Part shown: one piece after another, positions 35,802 to 43,617 of the stretch | Position numbering within the stretch: the stretch's first letter is position 1 | Layout: each line of letters opens with the position of its first letter | Assembly (NCBI GenBank): GCA_037446395.1 | Contig: JBBIIP010000021.1 | Coordinates: 1-52,430, forward strand | Direction: 5' to 3' | DNA: 52,430 bases | From: JAAYJT01 sp037446395 | Lineage (GTDB): Bacteria > Bacteroidota > Bacteroidia > Bacteroidales > JAAYJT01 | Notes under the pieces: generated by a model | Database searches by the model: none | What the model was told of the DNA's origin: nothing | What the model saw: only the letters and a program-made list of their open reading frames with translations | Made by a program: the position numbers and the translations under genes

Positions 35802-35861
35802 GTCAGAAATTAAAATTCTGATCTTTTCTGGCAATGATACCTGCCTGTATCTAAATTGGTT

Positions 35862-36257
35862 CTATAATCTTTCCATCCGGATTTTATATCCTAGTGAATC
35901 AACCATGAGCAAAAACCTGGAAAATTCCTTATCGCGGACAATAAGTTCATATTTGGTTGTTTCAGAGGTATACACTGCGATACAGTTCATAATTTCATAA
36001 TGCTCGTCAACACCTGAACTGATTATTGGAGGAATGTCATCGGGAGTAATGTTAATTCTGTATTCGACGAGCCTTCCGGTTCGATCAATCTTGGCTGTTT
36101 TTTCAATATCTTCATCGAAAAAAATGGCTTCCCACAGATCATCTACACAATTCCATTCAACATTTCGTGCGTGAGAAAAATGCATATTAAAGCACTCCTT
36201 CACATAGGCTGGAGGGTTTGAACCGCTGGTTCGAAATATTTTATTAAAGAAATCCAC
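35862..36257 (-). CDS. PepSY-like small protein next to the sigma factor
   Basis: A 131-residue protein with no signal peptide or TM segment. The pattern PAYVKECFNMHFSHARNVEWNCVDDLWEAIFF (start at about residue 17), then TAKIDRTGRLVEY, matches the PepSY-like/BLIP-like repeat. In that fold a helix is followed by strands with a N-V-E-W core. A second half is related (IPPIISSGVDEHYEIMNCIAVYTSETTKYELIV). Such domains usually occur in exported proteins; here it appears cytoplasmic. It lies 58 bases after the ECF sigma factor gene and may be its regulator or target. Function unknown. Confidence 0.7.
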   Translation of the reverse strand: MDFFNKIFRTSGSNPPAYVKECFNMHFSHARNVEWNCVDDLWEAIFFDEDIEKTAKIDRTGRLVEYRINITPDDIPPIISSGVDEHYEIMNCIAVYTSETTKYELIVRDKEFSRFLLMVDSLGYKIRMERL

Positions 36258-36315
36258 GTGCTATATGCTTGCATAATGTTGACGCAATATTTTTAAAAAG
36301 TAACAGATTACAGCG

Positions 36316-36891
36316 CTAGTAATCGCCATAAAGATCGCTATACATATAGAGGAGCCTTGCTTTTGATCTTTTTATCCTCATCTTCACCGCTCCTTCTGAC
36401 AATCTCATGGCAGTTGCGATATCTTTAATTGATAAATCGTCCTGGTACTTCATCAGCAACATTGCTCTTTCTTCGGCGTGCATCAGGTTCATTAGTTTTT
36501 GAAGGCGTGTAAGGTGTATTTCGGTCATATCCTCCTCAATGATTTCATCAATGATCTCCGGAATTTCATTCTGTATATTCCAATTCGGATAGTGGAGCTT
36601 CTTTTTCGCCCGCAAATAATCTATACAATAATTATATGTAATGGAATAGAGCCACGAACCAAATGATGAGTTCCCTTTAAAACCCCTTAGCTTTTCGAAT
36701 GCCTTTGAAAAAATGTCTTTTGCAAAGTCTTCGGCTAAATCTTTATTTCTCAGCAAGCTATTGCACTTTTCCAATACCTTTTTATAGTATCTTTCATAAA
36801 GAATGCTATACAAATGGTTTAATCCTTCACTGGTAATTTTCTCTACCAGCTGCTCATCAGTGAGACTGTCGAATTGGTTCTCGGTCATCAA
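36316..36891 (-). CDS. ECF-type RNA polymerase sigma factor
   Basis: A 191-residue sigma-70 family protein. Region 2 is visible in LYERYYKKVLEKCNSLLRN and DFAKDIFSKAFEKLRGFKGNSSFGSWLYSIT (about 45-90). Region 4 is visible in LSIKDIATAMRLSEGAVKMRIKRSKARL (about 153-180). It should direct RNA polymerase to a specific set of promoters. No anti-sigma factor gene with a zinc-binding motif or TM helix follows; the downstream gene is a PepSY-like protein. It is transcribed away from the envelope cluster at 37.1 kb. Confidence 0.92.
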   Translation of the reverse strand: MMTENQFDSLTDEQLVEKITSEGLNHLYSILYERYYKKVLEKCNSLLRNKDLAEDFAKDIFSKAFEKLRGFKGNSSFGSWLYSITYNYCIDYLRAKKKLHYPNWNIQNEIPEIIDEIIEEDMTEIHLTRLQKLMNLMHAEERAMLLMKYQDDLSIKDIATAMRLSEGAVKMRIKRSKARLLYMYSDLYGDY

Positions 36892-37085
36892 TTAATAGAA
36901 TCAACAGCTAAATTATAAAAACGAAAACAATTTTCCATCATATTGTTACTTTTTAGTTGAAAATCGTCTAAATAGTATCAAAAAAGAACTCTTTTTGTGA
37001 TTACTAGATTTGATTGACTCTGCCAAACTTTCGGAAATCATTAGAAGAAACAATGTTAAACTATTAACCAATTATTGAAAAGAAA

Positions 37086-37682
37086 ATGAAAAACAGAATT
37101 TTAATGGGTCTTGCAGCCTTCGCTATGGTTGCATTTCTGACAAGTTGCGGTAAGGTTCCACAGGAACAGATTGATGCAGCAAAAGTTGCCATCGAAGCCG
37201 CAAAAACAGCTGAGGCTGATGTTTACGTACCTGCTGAATTTACAGCACTTCAGGATTCACTTACTGCCACTATGGCTGCTATTGAAGTACAAAATTCGAA
37301 GTTGTTTAAGAAATTTGGCCCAGCCAAATTACAACTTGAAGCCATTACTGCAAAAGCCGCAGAGGTTGCTGCCAATGCAGGTATTATGAAAGAACAAGTG
37401 AAAGTTGAAACTGAAACCCTGATTGCCGAGCTGAATACCCTGTTGGCTCTGAACAAAGAATTGATGCTGAAAGCTCCAAAAGGAAAAGAAGGTAAGGCAG
37501 TTCTCGATGAAATGAAAAATGAAATTACTGTAATTGAAAGTTCTTTTGCCGAAGCTAACACCCTTTTTGCCAATGGAAGTTTTATGGCAGCAAAAGATAA
37601 GATTGTAGCTGCAAAAGAAAATGTGATTAAAATTAATACTGAACTCACCGATGCAATTGCTAAAGTGAAGGGTAGAAAATAA
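37086..37682 (+). CDS. alpha-helical lipoprotein resembling the L,D-transpeptidase N-domain
   Basis: A 198-residue lipoprotein: signal helix 7-18 and lipobox LTSC (Cys21). The mature part is almost wholly helical and Ala/Lys/Glu-rich, probably a coiled-coil bundle. Its pattern IDAAKVAIEAAKTAEADVY...FTALQDSLTATMAAIEVQ resembles residues 35-80 of the transpeptidase encoded next. The later AEANTLFANGSFMAAKDKIVAAKENV resembles its residues 159-184. It may therefore bind the same cell-wall partner. The family is DUF4398-like, and the precise function is unknown. A hairpin terminator follows. Confidence 0.82.
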   Translation: MKNRILMGLAAFAMVAFLTSCGKVPQEQIDAAKVAIEAAKTAEADVYVPAEFTALQDSLTATMAAIEVQNSKLFKKFGPAKLQLEAITAKAAEVAANAGIMKEQVKVETETLIAELNTLLALNKELMLKAPKGKEGKAVLDEMKNEITVIESSFAEANTLFANGSFMAAKDKIVAAKENVIKINTELTDAIAKVKGRK

Positions 37683-37711
37683 TAATTCGTATTTTTGCAT
37701 AATCAAAAAAG

Positions 37712-37740
37712 AACCCCGACTTAGGCCGGGGTTTTTTTTG
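37712..37740 (+). terminator. Rho-independent terminator after the helical lipoprotein gene
   Basis: A 7 bp stem, AACCCCG (37712-37718) with CGGGGTT (37727-37733), has an 8-base loop and is followed by a run of T. It lies 30 bases past the stop codon and separates the lipoprotein from the first transpeptidase. Confidence 0.85.
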
Positions 37741-37857
37741 TTATACATCCATAAATTCCTGAAAGTTCCAAGTATTTTTGATTAAAATCACTTGGCCGGA
37801 ATAATATAAGCGTGATTTTGTAGTTTTCGGAGGGTAATACTAAATCTATATAAAGTA

Positions 37858-38970
37858 ATGAAAAAGGGTTGGAAAATAGCGTTGGCAATAATAATACTTA
37901 CCCTGGTTTTGTGCCTTCTTTCGTTTTTATTTATACGGTCCATTCCTCAACCTCCACATCTTGAAATAGAGATCGCACGACAACACATCGCTGAAGCAAG
38001 GAAAAACAATGCTCACATTTATGCTAAACAACTATTCGAAGATGCCCTGAGTGATTTTGACTCCGCAATGGCAGCCTGGAAGCGCGAAAATGAGCGCTTT
38101 ATTATTTTGCGCGAGTACGAAAAAACTATCACGTGGGCCAATAAATCTGGGGAACTGGCTAAAAAGGCCTTGTTGCAAAGCAACGCACAAGCTGCAACAT
38201 TAGCGACAGAGTTGGTCAAAAAAATCAACGATCTGGATAGCTTAGTCAAAGAATACAACACAGTTTTTACCAGAATTCCGCTTTCAGCCGAAATCAGGAC
38301 TAAAATATCAAAGGGAAAACTATTGCTATCGGAAGCACAGGTGGCCTATAAAAAAATGCTATACTTGCCTGCATACGATAAAATTGAGCAAGCCAGGAAA
38401 ATGATCGAGAGTTCAAACAAAAATGCACATGATTTTATTCGTGACTATTTCCAGGATTTTAATCTTTGGAAGCAATGGCAGACTGAAACTATTGCAGAAT
38501 CAAGGCAGAAAAGCATTACCGTGGTGGTTGTTGATAAGTTTGCTGCAAAATGTTTTGTCTACAAAAATGGTAGCCTCGTTCATGAGTTTGATGCAGAACT
38601 TGGAAAAAACTGGATTGGAGATAAGCAACACCGGGGCGATTTTGCTACACCTGAAGGAAAATACAACATCGTGGCAAAGAAAGAAGGCAGGCAAACAAAA
38701 TATTATAAGGCATTGCTTATTAACTATCCGAATGATGATGACAAGGAAAGATTTCGCAGAAATGTTTCGAACGGTGCATTACCAAAATCATCGCATATCG
38801 GCGGATTGATTGAAATTCACGGAGACGGTGGCAAGGGGGCCGACTGGACTGAAGGTTGTGTTGCGCTTACGAACTCAGATATGGATAAAATTTATAAAGT
38901 TGTGAAAGTTGGAACCCCCGTAACAATAATTGGTTCTGCCGCAAGCCTTAACACCATATTTAGAAAATAG
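37858..38970 (+). CDS. L,D-transpeptidase with helical N-terminal domain
   Basis: A 370-residue membrane-anchored protein. There is a TM helix at 8-28 and a helical DUF4398-like domain at 33-205. The YkuD fold starts at KSITVVVVDKFAAKCFVY (218-235), with GDFATPEGKYNIV (260-272), H321 in IEIHGDGGKG and the catalytic C334 in TEGCVALTN. The usual Arg of HGCIR is replaced (GCVAL), as in the YafK/DpaA-like branch that can cut or make unusual peptidoglycan links. It probably acts in the periplasm. The helical domain may anchor it to a partner, as the lipoprotein upstream has a similar domain. Confidence 0.88.
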   Translation: MKKGWKIALAIIILTLVLCLLSFLFIRSIPQPPHLEIEIARQHIAEARKNNAHIYAKQLFEDALSDFDSAMAAWKRENERFIILREYEKTITWANKSGELAKKALLQSNAQAATLATELVKKINDLDSLVKEYNTVFTRIPLSAEIRTKISKGKLLLSEAQVAYKKMLYLPAYDKIEQARKMIESSNKNAHDFIRDYFQDFNLWKQWQTETIAESRQKSITVVVVDKFAAKCFVYKNGSLVHEFDAELGKNWIGDKQHRGDFATPEGKYNIVAKKEGRQTKYYKALLINYPNDDDKERFRRNVSNGALPKSSHIGGLIEIHGDGGKGADWTEGCVALTNSDMDKIYKVVKVGTPVTIIGSAASLNTIFRK

Positions 38971-39018
38971 AAAGCATTCATCGCAATTAAAATAAAAAGT
39001 TATTTTCGTTAAAATTTA

Positions 39019-39051
39019 TTGAGATTTCTGATCGGAAAAATAATAAATTTG
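39019..39051 (+). promoter_or_regulatory. possible promoter of the second L,D-transpeptidase gene
   Basis: A TTG at 39019-39021, 22 bases, then TAAATTTG at 39044-39051. The -7 box is a good match and the spacing is acceptable. The leader would be about 65 bases and contains GGTGAAGGAGAAA. Confidence 0.4.
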
Positions 39052-39122
39052 TTTTTCTGATTTTTAGGTGAAGGAGAAACATAACGTCATTTCCTCATTA
39101 TTATATAATTAAGTTAAAAATC

Positions 39123-39890
39123 ATGAATAACTTCATTCAATACTTGGGCATCTCTATTGAAAACTTGAAGCAATGGTTTCGCAAGGTTTGGCGTAGGCTG
39201 ATGGATAATAAAAGGACCCGAATTGTTCTTCAGTCAATCTTAATTGCATTTGGAATTATTTCTTTTATGGTTCTGGTGGCGGGTTATTTTTTGTTTTTCG
39301 TCCCTGCAACCAGCGGATCATTTATAAAGAGGCCCCCAACAGCCTCAGTTTCATCCCAATCGAATGAAGACCCCTCCCACACCAAAGTGCTCATGGCCAG
39401 TGAGAAAGAGCTTCAGCAACTTAGAAAAAAATATGATCAACTGACCCCAACCCAGAACTTCCTTGTAATCAACACCACTTATAATTTATTCTACTTCTAT
39501 AGTAATAAAGAATTGGTAAGGGAAGGATTTTGCAGCTCGGGGAGTTATGTACAACTGAAATCGCACGACGAAAGAGAATGGACCTTTAAGACACCAAAAG
39601 GCAGGCATAGGATTCAAGGTAAAATTACAAGTCCTGTTTGGCGAAGGCCAGATTGGGCCTTTATCGAAGAAGGGCTTCCAGTACCTTCGGGGGATCATCC
39701 CAGCCGTTACGAAGCCGGGGTTCTCGGCGATTATGCACTCAGCCTTGGCGATGGTTATCTTATTCATGGTACGATCTACAAAAGGTTTCTGGGTATGCCG
39801 GTTACGCATGGCTGCATCCGGCTGGCCGACGATGACCTTGAATTCATCTACAACTCACTGCAAATTGGATCAAGGGTTTATATCTATTGA
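39123..39890 (+). CDS. L,D-transpeptidase (YkuD family), membrane-anchored
   Basis: A 255-residue protein with a basic N-terminal region (18-33), a TM helix at 37-60 and a periplasmic catalytic domain. The YkuD motif is canonical: HGTIYK with H215, then THGCIRL with H229 and C231, ending SRVYIY. It should form 3-3 or protein-peptidoglycan links. The basic cytoplasmic stretch before the TM helix is unusual for an enzyme that acts outside the cell. It is 28 bases upstream of a gene resembling its own C-terminal part without catalytic residues. Confidence 0.92.
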   Translation: MNNFIQYLGISIENLKQWFRKVWRRLMDNKRTRIVLQSILIAFGIISFMVLVAGYFLFFVPATSGSFIKRPPTASVSSQSNEDPSHTKVLMASEKELQQLRKKYDQLTPTQNFLVINTTYNLFYFYSNKELVREGFCSSGSYVQLKSHDEREWTFKTPKGRHRIQGKITSPVWRRPDWAFIEEGLPVPSGDHPSRYEAGVLGDYALSLGDGYLIHGTIYKRFLGMPVTHGCIRLADDDLEFIYNSLQIGSRVYIY

Positions 39891-39918
39891 TGAAAAAAAT
39901 AACTTTTAAATTTTTGCC

Positions 39919-40722
39919 GTGAAAAATTCAGACAAAGATTCCGGCTATATGCCAAAATGGATCTACGTTTCCGTTGCTATCGTCTTTGCTTCTTTCTTAA
40001 TTTATTATTTCTTGCTTTCTGCGCTGGCCTCTTTGCGGTGGGTCGAGAATGCAAATCAAGTTTATGCTTCAAACATATCAAGCAAAACTCCTGCAGACCC
40101 CAGCCTATTCTTCGATTCTGCTTTCATTTCGATGCAAAAACAAATTTCAAATATTAAAGCCAAGCTAAAGATGGCCGAGGATGATTCCATTGGCTTGAGC
40201 ATAAATCTTGCCGACAGCTCTGCAAATCTTGAAATCACTGGGGTTAGAGTTCATACCGCCAGGATAAATTCTTTTAAGGTCAGTCGGGCCATACGTGGAA
40301 TGGAGCACCAAGCCCTTGCTAATTTACTATCGCAACCTTTCATAATCTCAGAATCCGTGTCAACCATCGCCAAAGAGCCCATACTGGTAAAAAAAGCTCC
40401 AAGAGATTCAATCGAAGCTGCCCAAACTGACATCATCCCTGATTCCTCAACAATTGTTCCGGTATTTTATTCACTGAATTTCAGCAATGGCATCAGGTTA
40501 GTGGTTCTGCAAGATATTGACCAGTCAAACACAGGCAGCCTCAACCGTTTTTGGTTTTTGCTGAAATACAGGTATGCTCAAACCACCAATGCGCTAAAAG
40601 ATGTAATCAGGTTCCGGGTTCCAGCATATTTTCCCACCATCAGAATTACTATTTCCGAAGCGGATGCGAAAATTATTTATCGTGCATTACCTGTTAAAGG
40701 AAATGTCGTAATATTTCTTTAG
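39919..40722 (+). CDS. membrane-anchored protein resembling an inactive L,D-transpeptidase
   Basis: A 267-residue protein starting at GTG, with a TM helix at 13-36 and a periplasmic remainder. The C-terminus RVPAYFPTIRITISEADAKIIYRALPVKGNVVIFL (233-267) lines up with the end of the preceding transpeptidase: THGCIRL matches YFPTIRI, and DDDLEFIYNSLQ matches EADAKIIYRALP. The His, Gly and Cys of the active site are Phe, Pro and Thr, so it should not be catalytic. The N-terminal half is unrecognised. I infer a pseudo-enzyme partner or regulator, but the match covers only about 35 residues and should be checked by structure prediction. Confidence 0.6.
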   Translation: MKNSDKDSGYMPKWIYVSVAIVFASFLIYYFLLSALASLRWVENANQVYASNISSKTPADPSLFFDSAFISMQKQISNIKAKLKMAEDDSIGLSINLADSSANLEITGVRVHTARINSFKVSRAIRGMEHQALANLLSQPFIISESVSTIAKEPILVKKAPRDSIEAAQTDIIPDSSTIVPVFYSLNFSNGIRLVVLQDIDQSNTGSLNRFWFLLKYRYAQTTNALKDVIRFRVPAYFPTIRITISEADAKIIYRALPVKGNVVIFL

Positions 40723-40767
40723 AGCAATATCTCATCTCGCATTCAATAGATTTTTATACAACATCGC

Positions 40768-42912
40768 ATGAAAAGATTTTTACTTTTGATTTTGTTATTA
40801 CATGCTTTAAAGGTAAGTTATTCCCAAACCTTACATTCGCCAAACCTACGCCTGACCATGCAATTTGAGATGATGCCCGGCGGCATTCCGGCCTACTCGC
40901 TCAAATATGACAACAAACCGATTATTCTGCTCAGCAGGTTGGGAATTGAATTAAAAGACCAGCCAACATTTGACAAAGGATTGACTATTGCAGGGTTCAC
41001 AACAAACACTATGGAAGAAGTCTGGGAGCCTGTTTGGGGTGAAGAAAAATTTATTAGAAACTATTATCACGAATTGGCGATTACCGTACAGCAATCAGTT
41101 GAACCCAAAAGAAAGATGATCATCCGGTTCAGGCTATTTGATGATGGCCTCGGGTTTCGCTATGAGTTTCCCGCACAACCTCAACTGCTGCATTTCCTGG
41201 TATCGAATGAACTCACAGAATTCAGTCTTTCGGGTGATCACAAGACCTTTTGGATTCCTGGCGACTACGATAGCAACGAATATTATTACTATACAACCCT
41301 TCTGAGCCAAATTGATGCAAGTGCGGGAAAGGAAATCACTGAAATTTCTACTCGTTCTCTTTTTTCACCCGATGCTGTGCAAACTCCGCTCATGATGAAA
41401 TCGGCAGATGGAATTTACATTAACATTCATGAAGCAAACCTCAATAGTTATCCGGTCATACAACTGAAGGTTGACAAACAAAATTATCGGCTATCTGCGC
41501 ACCTTGTACCCGATGCGGTGGGAAACAAAGCCTATTTACAAACACCGGCATCAACACCCTGGCGTACTATTTTGGCGAGCAATAAAGCGACTGAGATTCT
41601 TGCCTCGCGGATGATTCTGAACTTGAATGACCCCTGTGCCATCCAGGATGTTGGCTGGATAAAGCCTCAAAAATATATGGGAATCTGGTGGGAGATGCAT
41701 GTGGGAATTTCATCCTGGAATTATGCTGATTCATTCAATTTAAAACTTACTGAAACCGATTGGAACAGAATTAAGCCAAACGGAAAGCATGGTGCAACAA
41801 CTGAGCGAACCATGCAGTACATTGATTTTGCGTCAAAACATGGCTTTGATGGAGTATTGGTTGAAGGCTGGAATATTGGCTGGGAGGATTGGTTTGGACA
41901 ATGGAAAGAAGAAGTATTTGATTTTGTTACACCTTATCCTGATTATGATGTTTCAAAGCTCACTAAATATGCAGCAGAAAGGGGGGTGAAACTTATTATG
42001 CATCACGAAACATCGGCTTCAGTGACCAACTATGAACGCCGCCTTGACACTGCATTCCGGTTTATGAAACACTTTGGATATGATGCAGTTAAAACCGGTT
42101 ATGTCGGCTGGATTATTCCAAGGGGCGAGCATCATGACGGGCAATGGATGGTACAGCATTTTCATCGAGTTGCTAAGAAAGCAGCCGTCTACAAAATAAT
42201 GGTAAACATGCATGAGTCGCACCGGCCAACCGGGCAACATCGCACATGGCCCAATTGGCTCGCCAATGAAGCTGCCAGAGGAAATGAATTTAATGGATGG
42301 AGCAGGGGCAACCCTCCAAACCATGAAACTATTCTTCCGTTTACACGGTTGATGGGTGGCCCAATGGATTATACGCCAGGTATATTTCAGATTAAACTCG
42401 ATTATTTTTCTCCGGGTAAGAAAGAACAAGTGCATACAACCCTTGCAAAGCAACTGGCTTTGTATGTTACCATGTTTAGTCCCTTACAAATGGCTGCTGA
42501 CCTTCCAGAAAACTACGAGCGCTTTATGGATGCCTTTCAGTTTATCAAAGATGTTGCAGTAGATTGGGACAAATCTCGATACATCGAAGCAGAGCCCGGG
42601 CAATATATTACAATCGCCCGCAAAGCAAAAAATAAAGATGAATGGTATATTGGTGCCATTACAAATGAAAATAATCGCCTGGCACTGATTCCTTTGGATT
42701 TCCTTGATGATGGGCAAAATTACGTAGCAACCATATATTCAGATGATCCAACGTCACATTACCTTAGAAATCCAATGGCCTATAAAATAGATCAATATCG
42801 AGTCACAAAAAACACAACCCTAAAAATCCCTTTGGTTGAAGGTGGAGGTTGCGCCATCAGTCTTAAAAAAATTGATGAAAAATTGTTGAAAACATTTAAA
42901 AAGTATCGGTAA
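40768..42912 (+). CDS. glycoside hydrolase family 97, SusB-like alpha-glucosidase
   Basis: A 714-residue exported enzyme: signal peptide 1-19 (ending SYSQ), a beta-sandwich domain, a (beta/alpha)8 barrel and a C-terminal beta domain. Barrel motifs MHHETSASVTNYERR, KTGYVGWIIPRGEHHDGQW, NMHESHRPTG and NEAARGNEFNGW match SusB, including the Glu residues that act as base and calcium ligands in inverting members. It is therefore probably an inverting alpha-glucosidase (starch or maltooligosaccharide type) in the periplasm or outer membrane. No SusC/SusD pair is in the window, so it is not in a polysaccharide utilisation locus here. Confidence 0.93.
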   Translation: MKRFLLLILLLHALKVSYSQTLHSPNLRLTMQFEMMPGGIPAYSLKYDNKPIILLSRLGIELKDQPTFDKGLTIAGFTTNTMEEVWEPVWGEEKFIRNYYHELAITVQQSVEPKRKMIIRFRLFDDGLGFRYEFPAQPQLLHFLVSNELTEFSLSGDHKTFWIPGDYDSNEYYYYTTLLSQIDASAGKEITEISTRSLFSPDAVQTPLMMKSADGIYINIHEANLNSYPVIQLKVDKQNYRLSAHLVPDAVGNKAYLQTPASTPWRTILASNKATEILASRMILNLNDPCAIQDVGWIKPQKYMGIWWEMHVGISSWNYADSFNLKLTETDWNRIKPNGKHGATTERTMQYIDFASKHGFDGVLVEGWNIGWEDWFGQWKEEVFDFVTPYPDYDVSKLTKYAAERGVKLIMHHETSASVTNYERRLDTAFRFMKHFGYDAVKTGYVGWIIPRGEHHDGQWMVQHFHRVAKKAAVYKIMVNMHESHRPTGQHRTWPNWLANEAARGNEFNGWSRGNPPNHETILPFTRLMGGPMDYTPGIFQIKLDYFSPGKKEQVHTTLAKQLALYVTMFSPLQMAADLPENYERFMDAFQFIKDVAVDWDKSRYIEAEPGQYITIARKAKNKDEWYIGAITNENNRLALIPLDFLDDGQNYVATIYSDDPTSHYLRNPMAYKIDQYRVTKNTTLKIPLVEGGGCAISLKKIDEKLLKTFKKYR

Positions 42913-42967
42913 GCAGGATAAAATTTTGTCTATGGCTTTCTTATTTTTACAGGCCGTAATTTGCCCT

Positions 42968-43534
42968 ATGCTCCTGTACGAACAAATATCCACACCCATC
43001 GGTCCCCTGCTGGCGTATGCTACAACAGAGGGCACCAGTTTGATTGAGTTCATTGATAATCAATGCATAAGGCAGAAAATTTCTGCAACCGAGCATAGGT
43101 TGGGGTTCAGGGCTATCAAAGGAAAGAACATACACATCTTAAAACTAAACGAGGCATTAATATCATATTTTAATCGTCAACCTGAATCATTGGATGTTGA
43201 GTTGAAGTTCTTCGGAACTGATTTCCAGATTAGTATCTGGGAAGCACTTCGCCACATCCCCTTTGGTCGCACTTTTACTTATGCTGAATTTTCTGAAATT
43301 CTTGGCATTCCAAAAGGAATCAGAGCGGTTGCCGCTGCTATTGCACAAAATCCAATCCCCATTTTAGTGCCTTGCCATCGTGTTGTTGGGGCTTCCAACA
43401 AACTCGTTGGGTATAGTGGTGGTTTATGGCGCAAACATTGGTTGCTCAAACACGAAACTGGCCGTTCGACAGGCACCGGCGAAATACCCTTTAACTACGA
43501 CGACCTGGTTTCCGTGTCAGTAGGTGTTCTTTAG
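42968..43534 (+). CDS. methylated-DNA-[protein]-cysteine S-methyltransferase
   Basis: Suicide repair enzyme that transfers alkyl groups from O6-alkylguanine in DNA to its own Cys. The active-site PCHRVVG is present in PIPILVPCHRVVGASNKLVGYSGG, with the helix-turn-helix region FGTDFQISIWEALRHIPFGRTFTYAEFSEILG before it. I start at the Met giving MLLYEQISTPIG (188 residues), which matches related N-termini. A TTG 14 codons upstream at 42926 would overhang the family start. It lies 55 bases after GH97 and could be co-transcribed, with no obvious functional link. Confidence 0.92.
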   Translation: MLLYEQISTPIGPLLAYATTEGTSLIEFIDNQCIRQKISATEHRLGFRAIKGKNIHILKLNEALISYFNRQPESLDVELKFFGTDFQISIWEALRHIPFGRTFTYAEFSEILGIPKGIRAVAAAIAQNPIPILVPCHRVVGASNKLVGYSGGLWRKHWLLKHETGRSTGTGEIPFNYDDLVSVSVGVL

Positions 43535-43617
43535 TTATAGATCGAAGTATATTGTCGAGATGTTCAAACGCAGGCTTGCTCGCAGAAAACATTCCATGCC
43601 TGAGTCACAACACATTC

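Noticed and set aside
35803..35826. TCAGAA/TTCTGA inverted repeat after fRMsr as a terminator
   Set aside because: A 6 bp AT-rich stem followed by TCTTTT is too weak to call with confidence.
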